From CAZJFH01 sp964545205 (GTDB taxonomy: Bacteria; Pseudomonadota; Alphaproteobacteria; Rhodospirillales; Magnetospirillaceae), in NCBI GenBank assembly GCA_964545205.1, contig CAZJFH010000023.1, positions 4,201 through 68,200 on the forward strand: a DNA stretch of 64,000 nucleotides, read 5' to 3'. Positions 63,928 through 64,000 of the stretch are shown in pieces. The first letter of the stretch is position 1, and each line of letters starts with the position of its first letter. The notes under the pieces are model-generated. The model was not told the DNA's origin and did no database searches. It saw only the letters and a program-made list of their open reading frames with translations. A program made the position numbers and the translations under genes.

Positions 63928-64000
63928 ATGGCCGAGATGGGCAAGTTTCAGTGGGACGACCCGCTGCTTCTGGAGGAGCAGCTGACCGAGGACGAGCGGA
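63928..64000 (+). CDS. gcdH: acyl-CoA dehydrogenase, glutaryl-CoA type (partial)
   Basis: The first 24 codons only: MAEMGKFQWDDPLLLEEQLT, then EDER, running off the window. This N-terminus (WDDPLLLEEQLTEDER) is characteristic of glutaryl-CoA dehydrogenase, which converts glutaryl-CoA to crotonyl-CoA in lysine and tryptophan degradation. CAGGGAGCACGCCG precedes the ATG. With so few residues the assignment rests on this motif and the LysR neighbour. Confidence 0.75.
   Translation, partial: MAEMGKFQWDDPLLLEEQLTEDER

Overview
The window comes from a high-G+C alphaproteobacterium. Supporting evidence is a DUF1491 protein, a B12-dependent ribonucleotide reductase, an RpoH with the usual alphaproteobacterial sequence, an rluD/DUF6476-like/JAMM block and a TAXI-type TRAP system. 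I cannot name the genus. It is draft sequence: a 100-N gap at 6929..7028 falls inside a 39-bp tandem repeat of one gene.

Left part (1-41400) is mostly ordinary chromosome. In order it holds: a secreted DUF3472-like protein, an MFS exporter, an ABM monooxygenase with an AT-rich, possibly iron-responsive promoter, CorA, two lipoproteins (one FlgO-like), a PRC-barrel protein and a SRAP DNA-repair protein. Next come the class II ribonucleotide reductase nrdJ, split by a 347-residue intein exactly at its radical cysteine, a methyltransferase, a PAS histidine kinase, HutG and a hotdog thioesterase. A periplasmic amino-acid-type binding protein precedes a tightly packed minus-strand block (aminotransferase, BKACE, TAXI binding protein, fused TRAP permease, Usp) that looks like an uptake and beta-keto-acid cleavage operon, preceded by an NfeD/slipin pair. 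Pgi, a Cache/PAS histidine kinase, the overlapping dapF-mtaB-ftsY operon, recQ, cytochrome c, dodecin, rpoH, rluD and a JAMM peptidase lead up to tRNA-Glu(CTC).

41378-57517 is a genomic island of about 16 kb integrated at the 3' end of tRNA-Glu. It is bounded by a perfect 20-bp direct repeat, carries its tyrosine integrase at the right end, and has paired GTCCACACAG repeats with identical 13-bp spacing just inside both ends (probable integrase arm sites). Its cargo is a four-gene overlapping type I restriction-modification operon, hsdR-hsdS-(PrrC-like ABC ATPase)-hsdM, arranged like the E. coli prr locus. The third gene is a candidate tRNA anticodon nuclease that would act if restriction is subverted. 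The operon is visibly less G+C-rich than the chromosome and is flanked by two related LuxR-type regulators, one of them broken. A second tyrosine recombinase and an AT-rich tract with GTTCCCC inverted boxes (possible replication or control region) fill the rest; the left end is decayed.

Right part (57518-64000): the terminator that probably once followed tRNA-Glu, an MBL-fold hydrolase, a flavodoxin-fold oxidoreductase and a doubtful small gene. A third 14-bp copy of the att sequence at 60415 suggests an older insertion. Then come lemA, a LemA-like/DUF3137 fusion and a LysR regulator divergent from the start of a probable glutaryl-CoA dehydrogenase gene that runs off the window.
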